The notes: generated by a model from the sequence alone, not told the origin. Counted from the first letter of the stretch, positions 46,792 through 56,799 are shown. The stretch: DNA of 64,000 nt from Micromonospora carbonacea (GCF_014205165.1 NZ_JACHMZ010000001.1:3454501-3518500); one strand, 5' to 3'. A program made the numbers and translations.

Positions 46792-48122
46792 ACCGCCTCC
46801 CGCTCGCCGACGCCCGCCATCCGGGTGGCCAGCGCGTGCTTGCACGGCCCGCGCTGGCCGCGGTGCTTGGCCCACCAGGGGCAGGTGCAGGTGTACGCGT
46901 CGTCGGCGAGCCGCCGGACCCGGTAGACCTGGCCCGCGCTGCGGACGGTGGCCCCGGCGTCGTCGGGGTCGACGGCGCCGGACTCGACCAGCGCCCGCGC
47001 GCCCACCAGGCGGGGGTTGTCGCGCTCGGCCCGGCCGGCGTCGTAGGGCATCACGCGGTGGAAGTACGCCGCCTCGGCGACGTCGTAGCCGACCCGGCCG
47101 GCGGTGCCGAGCTGGGCGAGGGCGCCCCGCACCCGGGCCGCGTCGAGGCCGGCGGAGGTCGCCAGGGCGTCCACGTCGATCGTCGGGTCCCAGGCCAGCA
47201 GCGCCGAAACCAGCTCGGCGTCGTCGGCGACGTCGTCGCCGGCCAGGGCGGCCAGCGCGGCACCCTCGCCGGAGAAGCCCCGGTAGGGCTCGGGCGACAG
47301 GGTCAGCGACAGCCGCAGCGCCCCGGTGTCCAGCTCCCAGGTGCTGGGCAGCGCCCCGACGCCGGGCGCGACGGTCGGGCCGTAGACGGTCAGGGTGCGG
47401 GCGTGGCGCAGCAGGCCGCGCAGGGCGGCGAGCCGGCCCGCGCCGGCCAGGCAGACCGCGCCGGCCACGGGCCGGGAGGTCAGCCGCAGGCTCCGCCCGG
47501 CGGGCACGGCCCAGAGCACCGACCGGTCCGTGGCGGTGGGCAGCCGGCGCAGGAACGCCGCCGCCTCGGCCGCCGGGAGCTGGGCGCGCGGCTCGAACCC
47601 GGCGGCGAGCACCTGCACCTCGGCGAAGCCGCGCAGCCACCGCTGCGGCAGCGGCACCTTCTTCTCCACGACCGCGCCGTCCATCGTCTCCACGGTGAGG
47701 TCGTCGGGGCCGACGGACAGGCGCAGCGGGTCGAGGCCGCCGACGCGCGACAGCGCCTCGCGCAGCGGGTTGTTGACGTCCACGTTGGTGGTGCCGTGTT
47801 CCAGCACGTCGCCGTCGAGCCCCTCGGGCAGGGCGTCCAGGCGGGCGTAGACGCCGCAGCAGCCGGAGAACGACTCGAAGCGCAGCCGGTCGCGGCTGCC
47901 CGTGACCACCGGGTCGAGGCTGGCCGGGCTCACCGGCCGGAAGTAGCGGGTGCGGGCGACCTCGGCGACCGCGAGCAGCCCGACGGCGGCGGCCTGCGGT
48001 GTGGTGAGGAAGCCGCTGAAGAAGCGGGGGTTCGGCGCGGGCCCGCCGCTGGTGGACAGGGCGAGGCCGGACCGGCTCAGGGCGGAGGATCCGAGGTACC
48101 TGTACGTCTGTTGGGCGCTCAC
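46788..48122 (-). CDS. SWIM zinc-finger protein
   Basis: 444 residues. The C-terminus holds a SWIM motif, CxCx(n)CxH, as CTCPWWAKHRGQRGPCKHA (about residues 416-434), used for nucleic-acid or protein binding. The N-terminal 350 residues resemble the large SWIM proteins linked to VWA/MoxR systems (E. coli YehQ type). A possible -10 box TAGCGT lies eight bases upstream of the GTG and there is no Shine-Dalgarno site, suggesting a leaderless mRNA. Operon with the DUF6493-like gene; no MoxR ATPase or VWA gene is nearby. Confidence 0.85.
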   Translation of the reverse strand: MSAQQTYRYLGSSALSRSGLALSTSGGPAPNPRFFSGFLTTPQAAAVGLLAVAEVARTRYFRPVSPASLDPVVTGSRDRLRFESFSGCCGVYARLDALPEGLDGDVLEHGTTNVDVNNPLREALSRVGGLDPLRLSVGPDDLTVETMDGAVVEKKVPLPQRWLRGFAEVQVLAAGFEPRAQLPAAEAAAFLRRLPTATDRSVLWAVPAGRSLRLTSRPVAGAVCLAGAGRLAALRGLLRHARTLTVYGPTVAPGVGALPSTWELDTGALRLSLTLSPEPYRGFSGEGAALAALAGDDVADDAELVSALLAWDPTIDVDALATSAGLDAARVRGALAQLGTAGRVGYDVAEAAYFHRVMPYDAGRAERDNPRLVGARALVESGAVDPDDAGATVRSAGQVYRVRRLADDAYTCTCPWWAKHRGQRGPCKHALATRMAGVGEREAV

Positions 48123-48185
48123 GGGCCCGGACGCTACAAGATCCCCCCGACACCGCGCCCTCGCGGGGCTTGCCGGCCGGCGGCG

Positions 48186-49394
48186 TCACCAGGGGTGCAG
48201 GGTGCCGTCCTCCAGCCGGTTGACCGGCAGGTACGCCGGGGAGTAGGGGTAGCGGGCCGCGGCCTCCTCGTCGATGTCCACCCCGAGCCCCGGGGCCTCG
48301 GCGGGGTGCAGGTAGCCGTCGGCGAAGTGGTAGCCGTGCGGGAAGACCGCGTCGGTCTCCTCGGTGTGCCGCATGTACTCCTGGAGGCCGAAGTTCGGGA
48401 TCGCGATGTCCAGGTGCAGGGCGGCGGCCAGGCAGACCGGCGACAGGTCGGTCGCGCCGTGCGAGCCGCTGCGCACGTGGTGCAGCGCGGCGTAGTCGAA
48501 GATGCGCCGCAGGTGGGTGATGCCGCCGGCCCGGACCACGGTGGTGCGGACGTAGTCGATGAGCTGCTCACGGATGAGCGTGGTGGCGTCCCAGACGGAG
48601 TTGAACACCTCGCCGGTGGCGATCGGCGTGGTGGTGTGCTGCCGGATGAGCCGGAAGCCCTCCTGGAACTCGGCGGGGACCGGGTCCTCCAGCCAGGTCA
48701 GCGCGTACGGCTCCAGGCTGCGGCCGAGCCGGGCCGCCTCGATGGGGGTGAGCCGGTGGTGCACGTCGTGCAGCAGCCGCAGGGTCGGGCCGAACTCCTC
48801 GCGGACCCGGGCGAACACGTCGGGGGTGTGGGCCAGGTAGCGGGCCGTCGACCAGACCGTCTCGGTGGGCAGCGCCGCGTCGGCCGGCTCGTAGAACATC
48901 TTGTCGGCGCTGACGCCGTACGTCTTGGCCAGGCCCGGCACGCCGCACTGCACGCGCACCGCCCGGTAGCCGAGGTCGACGAAGCGGGCCACCTCGGCCA
49001 GCACCTCGTCCACGGTCTCGCCGTTGGCGTGGCCGTAGACGGTGACGCCCTCGCGGGACCGGCCGCCGAGCAGCTGGTAGACCGGCAGGCCGGCGACCTT
49101 GCCCTTGATGTCCCACAGCGCGGTGTCCACCGCCGCGACGGCGCTCATGGTGACCGGGCCGCGCCGCCAGTACGCCCCCTGGTAGAGGTACTGCCAGGTG
49201 TCCTCGATCCGGGCCGGGTCGCGCCCGATCAGCAGCGGCACCACGTGCTCGCGCAGGTACGCCTCGACGGCCAGCTCGCGGCCGTTGAGGGTGGCGTCGC
49301 CGACCCCGGTGACACCCTCGTCGGTGACGATCTTGAGGGTGACGAAGTTGCGGCCCGGGCAGGTCACGATGACCCGGGCGTCGACGATCCTCAC
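48186..49394 (-). CDS. manD: Mannonate dehydratase-type enolase-superfamily enzyme (ManD)
   Basis: 402 residues, the usual ManD length. Metal-binding and catalytic segments are visible: [35 protein letters not shown], and [13 protein letters not shown] typical of ManD. Members dehydrate D-mannonate (or D-gluconate) to 2-keto-3-deoxygluconate, the step after uronate isomerisation. It forms a coupled pair with the CE7 esterase (GTGA overlap). Beside a GH67 glucuronidase it suits catabolism of glucuronate from xylan; efficiency in this family varies, so the exact substrate is uncertain. Confidence 0.88.
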   Translation of the reverse strand: MRIVDARVIVTCPGRNFVTLKIVTDEGVTGVGDATLNGRELAVEAYLREHVVPLLIGRDPARIEDTWQYLYQGAYWRRGPVTMSAVAAVDTALWDIKGKVAGLPVYQLLGGRSREGVTVYGHANGETVDEVLAEVARFVDLGYRAVRVQCGVPGLAKTYGVSADKMFYEPADAALPTETVWSTARYLAHTPDVFARVREEFGPTLRLLHDVHHRLTPIEAARLGRSLEPYALTWLEDPVPAEFQEGFRLIRQHTTTPIATGEVFNSVWDATTLIREQLIDYVRTTVVRAGGITHLRRIFDYAALHHVRSGSHGATDLSPVCLAAALHLDIAIPNFGLQEYMRHTEETDAVFPHGYHFADGYLHPAEAPGLGVDIDEEAAARYPYSPAYLPVNRLEDGTLHPW

Positions 49395-50431
49395 GCGGTC
49401 TCCTCCGTCGTCTCGGTGGCGGGGCCGGTGGCGTCGCCCGGCGCGGCGAGCACCCCGGCGAGCCACGCGAGCTGCCGGCGGACCTGCACCGCCTCCCCGC
49501 CCTCGTGGCCGTTGAACGGGTAGACGTGCATCACCCGCCGCGGCGGCCCCGGCCGGCCGTTGGCGACGCCGTACTGGTTGTGGGCGGCGAACACGGTGCT
49601 CGGCGGGCACACGGTGTCGCGCAGGCCGACGCCGAAGTGCGCGGGCGCGACCGCCCGGCGGGCGAAGGCGACGCCGTCGACGTAGGACAGGGTGCGCCGC
49701 ACCGCGTCCTCGGCCGTCCGGTCGGCGGCGAGGTAGCGGGCGATCTCGCCGTACGGCTCGGCGTCGGTGATCTCGATGGCCCGCTGGACGTGGCACAGGA
49801 AGGGCGCGGTGGTGATCAGGGCCGCCAGGTCGTCGACGAGGCCCGCCACCGCGAGGGCGAGCCCCCCGCCCTGGCTGTTGCCGGCGACGACGACCCGGCC
49901 GGGGTCGACGCCCGGCAGCGCGCGGGCCGCCTGCACGGCCCGCACGGCGTCGGTGATCAACCGCCGGTAGTAGTAGTTCTCGGGCGCGAGGATGCCCCAG
50001 GTCACCGGCCAGGGGCCGCCCGGGGCGCCGGCGCGCGGGTCGGGGGTGTCGCCGGCCGCGTAGTGGCCGGACTGGCCCCGGGCGTCCATCAGCAGGTGCG
50101 CGTAGCCGGCCACCGGCCAGGTGAGGCGCTCGTGCGGCAGGCCCCGGCCGCGCCCGTAGCCGACGTACTCCACGACGGCGGGCAGCGGCCCGGCCGCCCC
50201 GGCGGGCCGGGTGTACCAGGCCCGCACCGGGTCACCGCCGTAGCCGGCGAACGTGACGTCCCAGGTGTCGACCAGGCGCAGGTGGGTCGGCTCGGGCCGG
50301 ACCTCGCCGAGCACGGGGTGCTCGGCCGCCGCCGCGAGGGTGGCCCGCCAGAAGGCGTCGAAGTCGGCGGGCTCGGCCACGGCGGGGACGTACTGCCGGA
50401 GCTGGTCGAGGGGCAGGTCGAACTGGGGCAT
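49391..50431 (-). CDS. CE7 acetyl-xylan esterase / cephalosporin-C deacetylase family
   Basis: 346 residues. Conserved CE7 stretches: [14 protein letters not shown] at the start, [34 protein letters not shown], nucleophile Ser in [10 protein letters not shown], Asp in [16 protein letters not shown] and His in NGHEGGE. It removes acetyl groups from xylo-oligosaccharides in the cytoplasm (no signal peptide). GAGAGG decides the ATG at 50431. Transcribed divergently from the GH3-transport operon, with a CGAAA/TTTCG repeat overlapping its upstream region. Confidence 0.92.
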   Translation of the reverse strand: MPQFDLPLDQLRQYVPAVAEPADFDAFWRATLAAAAEHPVLGEVRPEPTHLRLVDTWDVTFAGYGGDPVRAWYTRPAGAAGPLPAVVEYVGYGRGRGLPHERLTWPVAGYAHLLMDARGQSGHYAAGDTPDPRAGAPGGPWPVTWGILAPENYYYRRLITDAVRAVQAARALPGVDPGRVVVAGNSQGGGLALAVAGLVDDLAALITTAPFLCHVQRAIEITDAEPYGEIARYLAADRTAEDAVRRTLSYVDGVAFARRAVAPAHFGVGLRDTVCPPSTVFAAHNQYGVANGRPGPPRRVMHVYPFNGHEGGEAVQVRRQLAWLAGVLAAPGDATGPATETTEETA

Positions 50432-50441
50432 GGAACCTCTC

Positions 50442-50452
50442 CGAAATTTTCG
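50442..50452. promoter_or_regulatory. CGAAA-n-TTTCG repeat near the CE7 esterase
   Basis: CGAAA-T-TTTCG is a perfect inverted repeat 10 bp upstream of the esterase start. CGAA-n-TTCG elements are known for xylan-operon repressors of the BxlR type in Streptomyces. Confidence 0.6.
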
Positions 50453-50574
50453 AGGACTGTACCATGCGCGATGCCCGGGTACGATGACCACCGTCGATCC
50501 GCTTCGGGCGGGACGAGCCTTGACATGCCCATTTAAGGCCCTTAAGTTGCCCGAAATAGGTCACGCGGAGATTT

Positions 50575-50588
50575 CCGAAAAATTTCGG
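50575..50588. promoter_or_regulatory. CCGAAA-n2-TTTCGG repeat upstream of GH3
   Basis: CCGAAA-AA-TTTCGG is a perfect palindrome 69 bp upstream of the GH3 start. A half-site CCGAAA also occurs at 50551-50556. Same element class as the site next to the esterase, but with a 2-bp spacer. Confidence 0.6.
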
Positions 50589-50657
50589 GCCGGCTCGCCG
50601 TCGTCAGTCGTCGCGGGCCACCGGGGAGCCTCCCGGGCCCGACCGAAGGGGTGTGGC

Positions 50658-53063
50658 ATGAACAGTCAGCTGCCCGTGCACGACGCGGAGGCGTCCCCGG
50701 ACGCCGCGCGGTGGCGCGACCCGCGGCTGAGCCCGACCGAGCGCGCCGACGCCCTGCTGCCGCTGATGTCGCTGGAGGAGAAGGTCGCCCAACTGGTCGG
50801 GGTGTGGGTCGGCGCCGACGCCTCCGGCGAGGGGGTCGCGCCGCACCAGGCCGACATGGTCGACGGCGAGCTGCGGTGGGACGACGTCATCCGGCACGGG
50901 CTCGGCCAGCTGACCCGGCCGTTCGGCACCGCGCCGGTCGACCCCGTGGCCGGCGCGCGCTCGCTGGCCGCGTCCCAGGCCGAGATCGCGGCGGCGAGCC
51001 GGTTCGGCATCCCCGCGCAGGTGCACGAGGAGTGCCTCACCGGCTTCGCCGCCTGGCGCGCGACCGTGTACCCGACGCCCCTGGGCTGGGGCGCGTCCTT
51101 CGACCCCGAGCTGGTCGAGCAGATGGCCGGCCACATCGGCCGGTCGATGCGGGCGGCCGGGGTCCACCAGGGGCTCGCGCCGGTGCTCGACGTCACCCGC
51201 GACTACCGGTGGGGCCGCACCGAGGAGACCATCGGCGAAGACCCGTACCTGGTCGGGACGACCGGCGCGGCCTACGTGCGCGGCCTGGAGGCCGCCGGCA
51301 TCGTCGCCACCCTCAAGCACTTCGCGGGCTACTCGGCCTCGCGCGGCGGACGCAACCTGGCCCCGGTGTCGATGGGTCGCCGGGAGCTGGCCGACGTGAT
51401 CCTGCCGCCGTTCGAGATGGCGCTGCGCCTCGGCGGCGCCCGTTCGGTGATGCACTCCTACGCCGAGATCGACGGCCTGCCCGCCGCCGCCGACGAGGGC
51501 CTGCTGACCCGGCTGCTGCGCGACGAGTGGGGCTTCACCGGCACGGTGGTCGCCGACTACTTCGCGGTACGCTTCCTCCAGACGCTGCACCGGGTCGCCG
51601 CCGACGGCGTCGAGGCGGCGCGGCTGGCCCTGCGCGCCGGGATCGACGTGGAGCTGCCCACCGTGGACGCGTTCGGTCCCCCGCTGGTCGAGGCGGTCCG
51701 GGCCGGCGCGGTCGACGAGGCGCTCGTCGACCGGGCGCTGCGCCGGGTGCTGGCGCAGAAGGCCGAGCTGGGCCTGCTCGACGAGGGCTGGCGGCCGCTG
51801 CCCGACGGCGTCGACGGGCTGCGCCTCGACGACGCGGGCGCGCAGGAGGTGGCCCTGCGCCTGGCCCGCGAGTCCGTGGTGCTGCTGCGCAACGACGGCG
51901 GGCTGCTGCCGCTGGACGCCGGCCGCCGCGTCGCCCTCGTCGGCCCGGTCGCCGACGACCCGATGGCGATGCTCGGCTGCTACACGTTCCCCTCCCACGT
52001 GGGGGTGCGCCACCCCGAGCACGGGCTCGGCGTGGAGCTGCCCTCCCTGCGCGAGGCCCTCGGCCGCCTGGTGCCGGGGCTCACCCACGCCCCCGGGTGC
52101 GCGGTCACCGGCGACGACACCGCCGGCTTCGCCGCGGCCGTGGCGGCGGCCGCCGCGGCCGACGTGTGTGTGCTCGCCGTCGGCGACCGCTCCGGGATGT
52201 TCGGCCGGGGCACGTCCGGCGAGGGCTGCGACGCCACCGACCTGCGGCTGCCCGGGGTGCAGCCCGAGCTGGTCCGGGCGGTGCTCGCCACGGGCACGCC
52301 CGTGGTGCTGGTGCTGCTGGCCGGGCGGCCCTACGCGCTCGGGCCCGAGGTCGACGCCGCCGCGGCCGTCGTGCAGGCGTTCTTCCCCGGCCAGCGCGGC
52401 GGGCAGGCCATCGCCGAGGTGCTCACCGGCGCGGTGAACCCGTCCGGGCGGCTGCCCGTCGGCGTGCCCCGGGACGCCGGCGCCCTGCCGTCGACCTATC
52501 TCAACCCGCCGCTGGGCCGCCGGTCGGAGGTGTCGTCGGTCGACCCCACCCCGGCGTTCCCGTTCGGCCACGGGTTGAGCTACACGACGTTCGAGTGGAG
52601 CGACGCGGGCGTACGCGGGGTCGACGACGTCCCCACCGCCGACGCCGGCGGCGGCGACCGCCTCGACTGGGCGGTCGACGGCGAGGTCGAGGTCGACGTC
52701 ACGGTCCGCAACACCGGCGACCGGGCCGGCGTCGAGGTCGTCCAGCTCTACCTGCACGACCCGGTCGCGCAGACCACCCGGCCGGTGGTCCGCCTGGTCG
52801 GCTACGCCCGCGTCCCGCTCGCGCCGGGCGAGAGCGCCCGGGTGACGTTCGGCGTGCCCGCCGACGTCACGTCGTTCACCGGCACGCACGGCCGGCGCGT
52901 CGTCGAGCCCGGCGACGTGGAGCTGCGGCTGGGCCGCTCCAGCGGCGAGTTCGCCGCCGCCCTCCCGCTGCGCCTCGTCGGCGCCGAACGCGCCGTCGGC
53001 CACCACCGCCGGCTGGTGTCGACGGCGCGGGTCGCCCCGGCCGCCGTCCCGCAGTCCGCCTAG
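50658..53063 (+). CDS. GH3 beta-xylosidase/beta-glucosidase
   Basis: 801 residues, cytoplasmic. The TIM barrel has LAPVLDVTRDYRWGRTEETIGEDPYLVG, KHFAGYSASRGGRN and the nucleophile Asp in VVADYFAVRFLQ. The alpha/beta sandwich has Glu in GTSGEGCDATDLRLPG as acid/base candidate, followed by AGRPYALG. A fibronectin-III-like domain closes the protein (DVTVRNTGDRAGVEVVQLYL). ADYFA in place of SDWxA is common in xylosidase/oligosaccharide GH3 subgroups. First gene of a seven-gene operon with an LplABC importer, so it acts on imported xylo-oligosaccharides. Confidence 0.93.
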   Translation: MNSQLPVHDAEASPDAARWRDPRLSPTERADALLPLMSLEEKVAQLVGVWVGADASGEGVAPHQADMVDGELRWDDVIRHGLGQLTRPFGTAPVDPVAGARSLAASQAEIAAASRFGIPAQVHEECLTGFAAWRATVYPTPLGWGASFDPELVEQMAGHIGRSMRAAGVHQGLAPVLDVTRDYRWGRTEETIGEDPYLVGTTGAAYVRGLEAAGIVATLKHFAGYSASRGGRNLAPVSMGRRELADVILPPFEMALRLGGARSVMHSYAEIDGLPAAADEGLLTRLLRDEWGFTGTVVADYFAVRFLQTLHRVAADGVEAARLALRAGIDVELPTVDAFGPPLVEAVRAGAVDEALVDRALRRVLAQKAELGLLDEGWRPLPDGVDGLRLDDAGAQEVALRLARESVVLLRNDGGLLPLDAGRRVALVGPVADDPMAMLGCYTFPSHVGVRHPEHGLGVELPSLREALGRLVPGLTHAPGCAVTGDDTAGFAAAVAAAAAADVCVLAVGDRSGMFGRGTSGEGCDATDLRLPGVQPELVRAVLATGTPVVLVLLAGRPYALGPEVDAAAAVVQAFFPGQRGGQAIAEVLTGAVNPSGRLPVGVPRDAGALPSTYLNPPLGRRSEVSSVDPTPAFPFGHGLSYTTFEWSDAGVRGVDDVPTADAGGGDRLDWAVDGEVEVDVTVRNTGDRAGVEVVQLYLHDPVAQTTRPVVRLVGYARVPLAPGESARVTFGVPADVTSFTGTHGRRVVEPGDVELRLGRSSGEFAAALPLRLVGAERAVGHHRRLVSTARVAPAAVPQSA

Positions 53064-53092
53064 GCACCTCCGCCCCGTCCTGGAGGCCGTCG

Positions 53093-54091
53093 ATGACCGT
53101 CCCCGACACCCTCGATCCCCCGCCGGTGCCCCCGACGCGGGACGCCCCCGCGCCGGCGGGCCGCCCCGCGCCGCGCCGCCGGGGTCGACGCCGCACCTGG
53201 CGGCAGGCGCTGCGCAAGGACTGGCAGCTCTATTCCCTCGCCGTGGCGCCGCTGCTGTTCTTCCTGGTCTTCCGCTACCTGCCGATGGCCGGCAACGTGA
53301 TCGCCTTCCGGAAGTTCTCCCCCGGCGGCAGCCTGTTCGGCGAGACCTGGGTGGGCCTGCGCTACATACGCCTGTTCCTGGCCGACCCGACCTTCTGGGA
53401 CGTGTTCACCAACACCCTCGTGCTGGGGACGCTGACCCTGCTGTTCTGCTTCCCGCTGCCGATCGTGCTGGCGCTGCTGCTCAACGAGGTCCGGGCCCGC
53501 CGGCTCAAGCGGTTCGTGCAGTCGGTGTCCTACCTGCCGCACTTCCTGTCCATCGTGATCGTGGCCGCCATGGTCATGCAGCTGACGTCGATGGACGGGA
53601 CGGTCAACCAGATCGTGCGCGGCCTCGGCGGCGAGGCGGTGCCGTTCCTGCAACGGCCGGAGTGGTTCCGCACGATCTACGTCTCCTCCGAGGTCTGGCA
53701 GACCGTCGGCTGGGGCACCATCCTCTACCTCGCCGCGCTCACCACCATCGACGAGAATCTCTACGAGGCGGCCCGCATCGACGGGGCGAACCGGTGGCGG
53801 CAGACCTGGCACGTGACGCTGCCCGGCATCCGGCCCACGATGGTGACGCTGCTGATCCTCAACATCGGCACGTTCATGGCGGTCGGGTTCGAGAAGATCC
53901 TGCTGCTGTACAACCCGCTGACCTACCCGACCGGCGACGTGATCTCCACGTACCTCTACCGGATGGGCTTCGAGTCCAGCAACTTCAGCTACGCCGCCGC
54001 GATCGGCCTGTTCGAGGCCGTGATCGGGCTGACCCTGGTCCTGTCGGCGAACGCCATCTCCAAGCGCACGGTGGGGACGAGCCTGTGGTGA
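53093..54091 (+). CDS. Oligosaccharide ABC transporter permease, LplB type
   Basis: 332 residues with six predicted membrane helices after a Pro/Arg-rich cytoplasmic N-terminus (about 45 residues). The EAA loop reads EAARIDGANRWRQTWHVTLPGI. LplB/YtcP-type features include APLLFFLVFRYLPMAGNVIAFR and NTLVLGTLTLLFCFPLPIVLALLLNE. TGGAGG precedes the ATG. Pairs with the next gene; the ATPase must come from elsewhere (a shared MsiK-like protein is usual in actinomycetes). Confidence 0.93.
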   Translation: MTVPDTLDPPPVPPTRDAPAPAGRPAPRRRGRRRTWRQALRKDWQLYSLAVAPLLFFLVFRYLPMAGNVIAFRKFSPGGSLFGETWVGLRYIRLFLADPTFWDVFTNTLVLGTLTLLFCFPLPIVLALLLNEVRARRLKRFVQSVSYLPHFLSIVIVAAMVMQLTSMDGTVNQIVRGLGGEAVPFLQRPEWFRTIYVSSEVWQTVGWGTILYLAALTTIDENLYEAARIDGANRWRQTWHVTLPGIRPTMVTLLILNIGTFMAVGFEKILLLYNPLTYPTGDVISTYLYRMGFESSNFSYAAAIGLFEAVIGLTLVLSANAISKRTVGTSLW

Positions 54092-55020
54092 CCGTGGAAG
54101 CCGCCGAGACCGGCGAGACCCGGCGGGTGGCCCGCCGGCCGAAGGGGATCCGCCCCACCCGGGGCTACCGGATCTTCCAGGCGGTCAACGCCGTCATCCT
54201 CACCGGCGTCGTGATCGTGACGCTGTACCCGTTCGTCAACATCGTGGCCCGCTCGCTCAGCGACGAGGCGTACATCATCGCCGGGCGGGTGAACCTCGTC
54301 CCGCGCGGGTTCAACCTGACGACGTACAAGCTGGTGATGTCCGACGCGTTGTTCTGGACGAACTACCGCAACACGGTGGTCTACACGGTGGTCGCCACGG
54401 TCATCTCCATCGTGCTGACCACCTGCTACGCGTACGTGCTGTCGAAGCCGCGGCTCAAGGGGCGCGGGGCGCTGGTCGGCATCGCCGTGTTCACCATGTT
54501 CTTCTCCGGCGGGCTCATCCCCAACTACGTGCTGATCACCAGCCTGGGCATGAAGAACACCATCTGGGCCGTGGTCGTGCCCAACGCCATCAACGTGTTC
54601 AACCTGCTGGTGATGAAGGCGTTCTTCGAGAGCCTGCCGGAGGAACTGGAGGAGGCCGCCGCCGTCGACGGGCTGAACACGTACGGGACGCTGCTGCGGA
54701 TCGTGCTGCCGCTGTCCAAGGCCATCATCGCCACGATGGTGCTGTTCTACGCCGTGTCGTTCTGGAACTCCTGGTTCACCGCGTTCCTCTACCTGGACCA
54801 GCAGGAGATGTTCCCGGTGACCGTCTACCTGCGCAACCTCATCGCGGGGGCCACCGGCGCCCAGTCGGCCGGCGGCGTGGCCGAGTCCGACGCCGTCCAG
54901 GCCGCCGCGACGTTGCAGGCGGTGACCATCGTGCTCACCACCCTGCCCATCCTGGCGGTCTACCCCTTCATCCAGCGCTACTTCGTGTCGGGCGTGATGC
55001 TCGGCGCGGTCAAGGGGTAG
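54088..55020 (+). CDS. Oligosaccharide ABC transporter permease, LplC type
   Basis: 310 residues, six membrane helices. Characteristic sequence: YPFVNIVARSLSDEAYIIAGRVNLVPRGFNLTTYKLV, ending PFIQRYFVSGVMLGAVKG. The EAA-type loop is EEAAAVDGLNTYGTLLRIVLPLSKA. The GTG start overlaps the previous stop (GTGA). Forms the heterodimeric channel with the LplB-type protein. Confidence 0.93.
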   Translation: MTVEAAETGETRRVARRPKGIRPTRGYRIFQAVNAVILTGVVIVTLYPFVNIVARSLSDEAYIIAGRVNLVPRGFNLTTYKLVMSDALFWTNYRNTVVYTVVATVISIVLTTCYAYVLSKPRLKGRGALVGIAVFTMFFSGGLIPNYVLITSLGMKNTIWAVVVPNAINVFNLLVMKAFFESLPEELEEAAAVDGLNTYGTLLRIVLPLSKAIIATMVLFYAVSFWNSWFTAFLYLDQQEMFPVTVYLRNLIAGATGAQSAGGVAESDAVQAAATLQAVTIVLTTLPILAVYPFIQRYFVSGVMLGAVKG

Positions 55021-55068
55021 CCCGGCGAGGTTCCCCTCCACCCCACCACCGTTCGGAAAGGACGAGCC

Positions 55069-56706
55069 GTGCTCCACAGAACGTGGCGGCGCGCGGCCAT
55101 AGCCGCGGCCAGTCTGCTCACCCTCACCCTCGTCGCCTGCTCCTCCGAGGAGGCCGGCGACGCCAAGGACCTGTCCGGCAACCGGGCCGGCGCCATGGCG
55201 GACTACGGCGTCGGGACCCAGTTCACGGCCACCGAGCCGCTCTCCTTCTCCATCCTCTACAACAACCACCCGAACTACCCCCTGAAGAACGAGTGGCTGT
55301 TCTGGTCGGAGCTGACCAAGCGGACGAACGTCAAGCTCGAACCGGTCGCCGTGCCGCTGAGTGACTACGAGCAGAAGCGCAGCCTGCTCATCGGCGCCGG
55401 CGACGCCCCGCTGATCATCCCGAAGACCTACCACCCGGCGGAGAACCAGTTCGTCTCGTCCGGCGCGATCCTGCCGGTCAGCGACTACCTGGACCTGATG
55501 CCGAACCTCAAAGACAAGATCGACAAGTGGGGGCTGAAGCCGGAGATCGACACGCTGCGCCAGTCCGACGGCAAGTTCTACCTGCTGCCGGGCCTGCACG
55601 AGAAGCCCTGGCAGGAATACACGGTCGCGGTCCGCACCGACATCCTCGACGAGCTCAAGCAGCCGGTCCCGAAGACCTGGGACGAGCTCTACACGGTGCT
55701 CAAGGCGATGAAGGCGAAGTACCCGGACTCGTACCCGTACTCGGACCGGTGGAGCAAGCCCAACCCCGCCGGCGCGCTGCTGCGGATCGCCGGCAACTCG
55801 TGGGGCACCCAGGCCGGCTGGTCGTTCCAGCACAACACCTGGGACCCGGCCGCCGGGAAGTTCGTCTACACCGGGGCCACCGAGCAGTACAAGCAGATGG
55901 TCCAGTACCTCAACAAGCTGGTCACCGAGGGGCTGCTCGACCCGGAGAGCTTCACCCAGAGCGACGAGGCCGCCCGGCAGAAGCTGGCCAACGGCAAGTC
56001 CTTCGTCATCACCAGCAACGCGCAGACCCTGGTCAACGACTACCGGCCGGACCTGGCCAAGACCCTGCCCAACGCGAAGCTGGTCAACATCCCGCTGCCG
56101 GTCGGCCCGGCCGGTGAGATCAACCCCGCCTCCCGGCTGGAGAACGGCGTGATGATCTCCAAGAAGGCCCGGGACAGCAAGAACTTCGTGGCGATGATGC
56201 AGTTCCTCGACTGGCTCTACTACTCCGACGCCGGCCAGGAGTTCGCCAAGTGGGGCATCGAGGGCACCACGTTCGTCAGGGACGCCGCCGGCAAGCGGAT
56301 GCCCGCCCCCGACGTCGACATGATCGGGCTCAACCCCAAGGGCACCAAGCACCTGCAGAAGGACTTCGGCTTCGCCAACGGGGTCTTCGCCTACGGCGGC
56401 AAGCTCGACCTGGTGCAGTCCTTCTTCTCCCCCGAGGAGCTGGAGTTCCAGAAGGTGATGAACACCCGAAAGCCGATCGAGGTGCCGCCGCCGGCCCCGC
56501 TCACCGACGCCGAGCGCGAGCAGGTGTCGCTGTGGGAGACGCCGCTGAAGGACTACGTCACCCAGAACACGCTCAAGTTCATCCTCGGCCAGCGGCCGCT
56601 GACCGAGTGGGACGCCTACGTCGGTGAGCTGAAGGCCCGCAACTCCGACAAGTACATCGACGTGGTCAACAAGGCGTACGAGCGGTTCAAGAAGGACAAC
56701 GGCTGA
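55069..56706 (+). CDS. Oligosaccharide-binding lipoprotein, LplA type
   Basis: 545 residues. Lipoprotein signal with lipobox LTLVAC at Cys24. The mature protein is a cluster B/C solute-binding protein (SILYNNHPNYPLKNEWLFWSELTKRTNVKLEPV, DAPLIIPKTYHPAENQFVSSGAILPVSDYLDLMPNLK), typical of LplA/AguE/YtcQ receptors for aldouronates and long oligosaccharides. GTG start, with AAAGGA upstream. A very stable hairpin follows the stop. Confidence 0.93.
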   Translation: MLHRTWRRAAIAAASLLTLTLVACSSEEAGDAKDLSGNRAGAMADYGVGTQFTATEPLSFSILYNNHPNYPLKNEWLFWSELTKRTNVKLEPVAVPLSDYEQKRSLLIGAGDAPLIIPKTYHPAENQFVSSGAILPVSDYLDLMPNLKDKIDKWGLKPEIDTLRQSDGKFYLLPGLHEKPWQEYTVAVRTDILDELKQPVPKTWDELYTVLKAMKAKYPDSYPYSDRWSKPNPAGALLRIAGNSWGTQAGWSFQHNTWDPAAGKFVYTGATEQYKQMVQYLNKLVTEGLLDPESFTQSDEAARQKLANGKSFVITSNAQTLVNDYRPDLAKTLPNAKLVNIPLPVGPAGEINPASRLENGVMISKKARDSKNFVAMMQFLDWLYYSDAGQEFAKWGIEGTTFVRDAAGKRMPAPDVDMIGLNPKGTKHLQKDFGFANGVFAYGGKLDLVQSFFSPEELEFQKVMNTRKPIEVPPPAPLTDAEREQVSLWETPLKDYVTQNTLKFILGQRPLTEWDAYVGELKARNSDKYIDVVNKAYERFKKDNG

Positions 56707-56710
56707 CCGT

Positions 56711-56754
56711 CCGGTCCCGGCCGGGCCCCGCCACCGGGGTCCGGCCGGGACCGG
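56711..56754 (+). terminator. Very stable hairpin after the binding-protein gene
   Basis: Arms 56711-56730 and 56735-56754 form about 20 consecutive pairs (one G-U) with a CCAC loop. GH39 follows only 45 bp later on the same strand. It is therefore probably an attenuator or 3' stabiliser that keeps binding-protein mRNA in excess. Confidence 0.75.
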
Positions 56755-56799
56755 CGGCCCGGCCGGCACGACGAGCACGACGAGCAGGACGAGGACGAG

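Noticed and set aside
44152..46926. A plus-strand open frame of about 920 codons
   Set aside because: Antisense of the DUF6493-like gene, which itself has a coupled start and coherent helical repeats.
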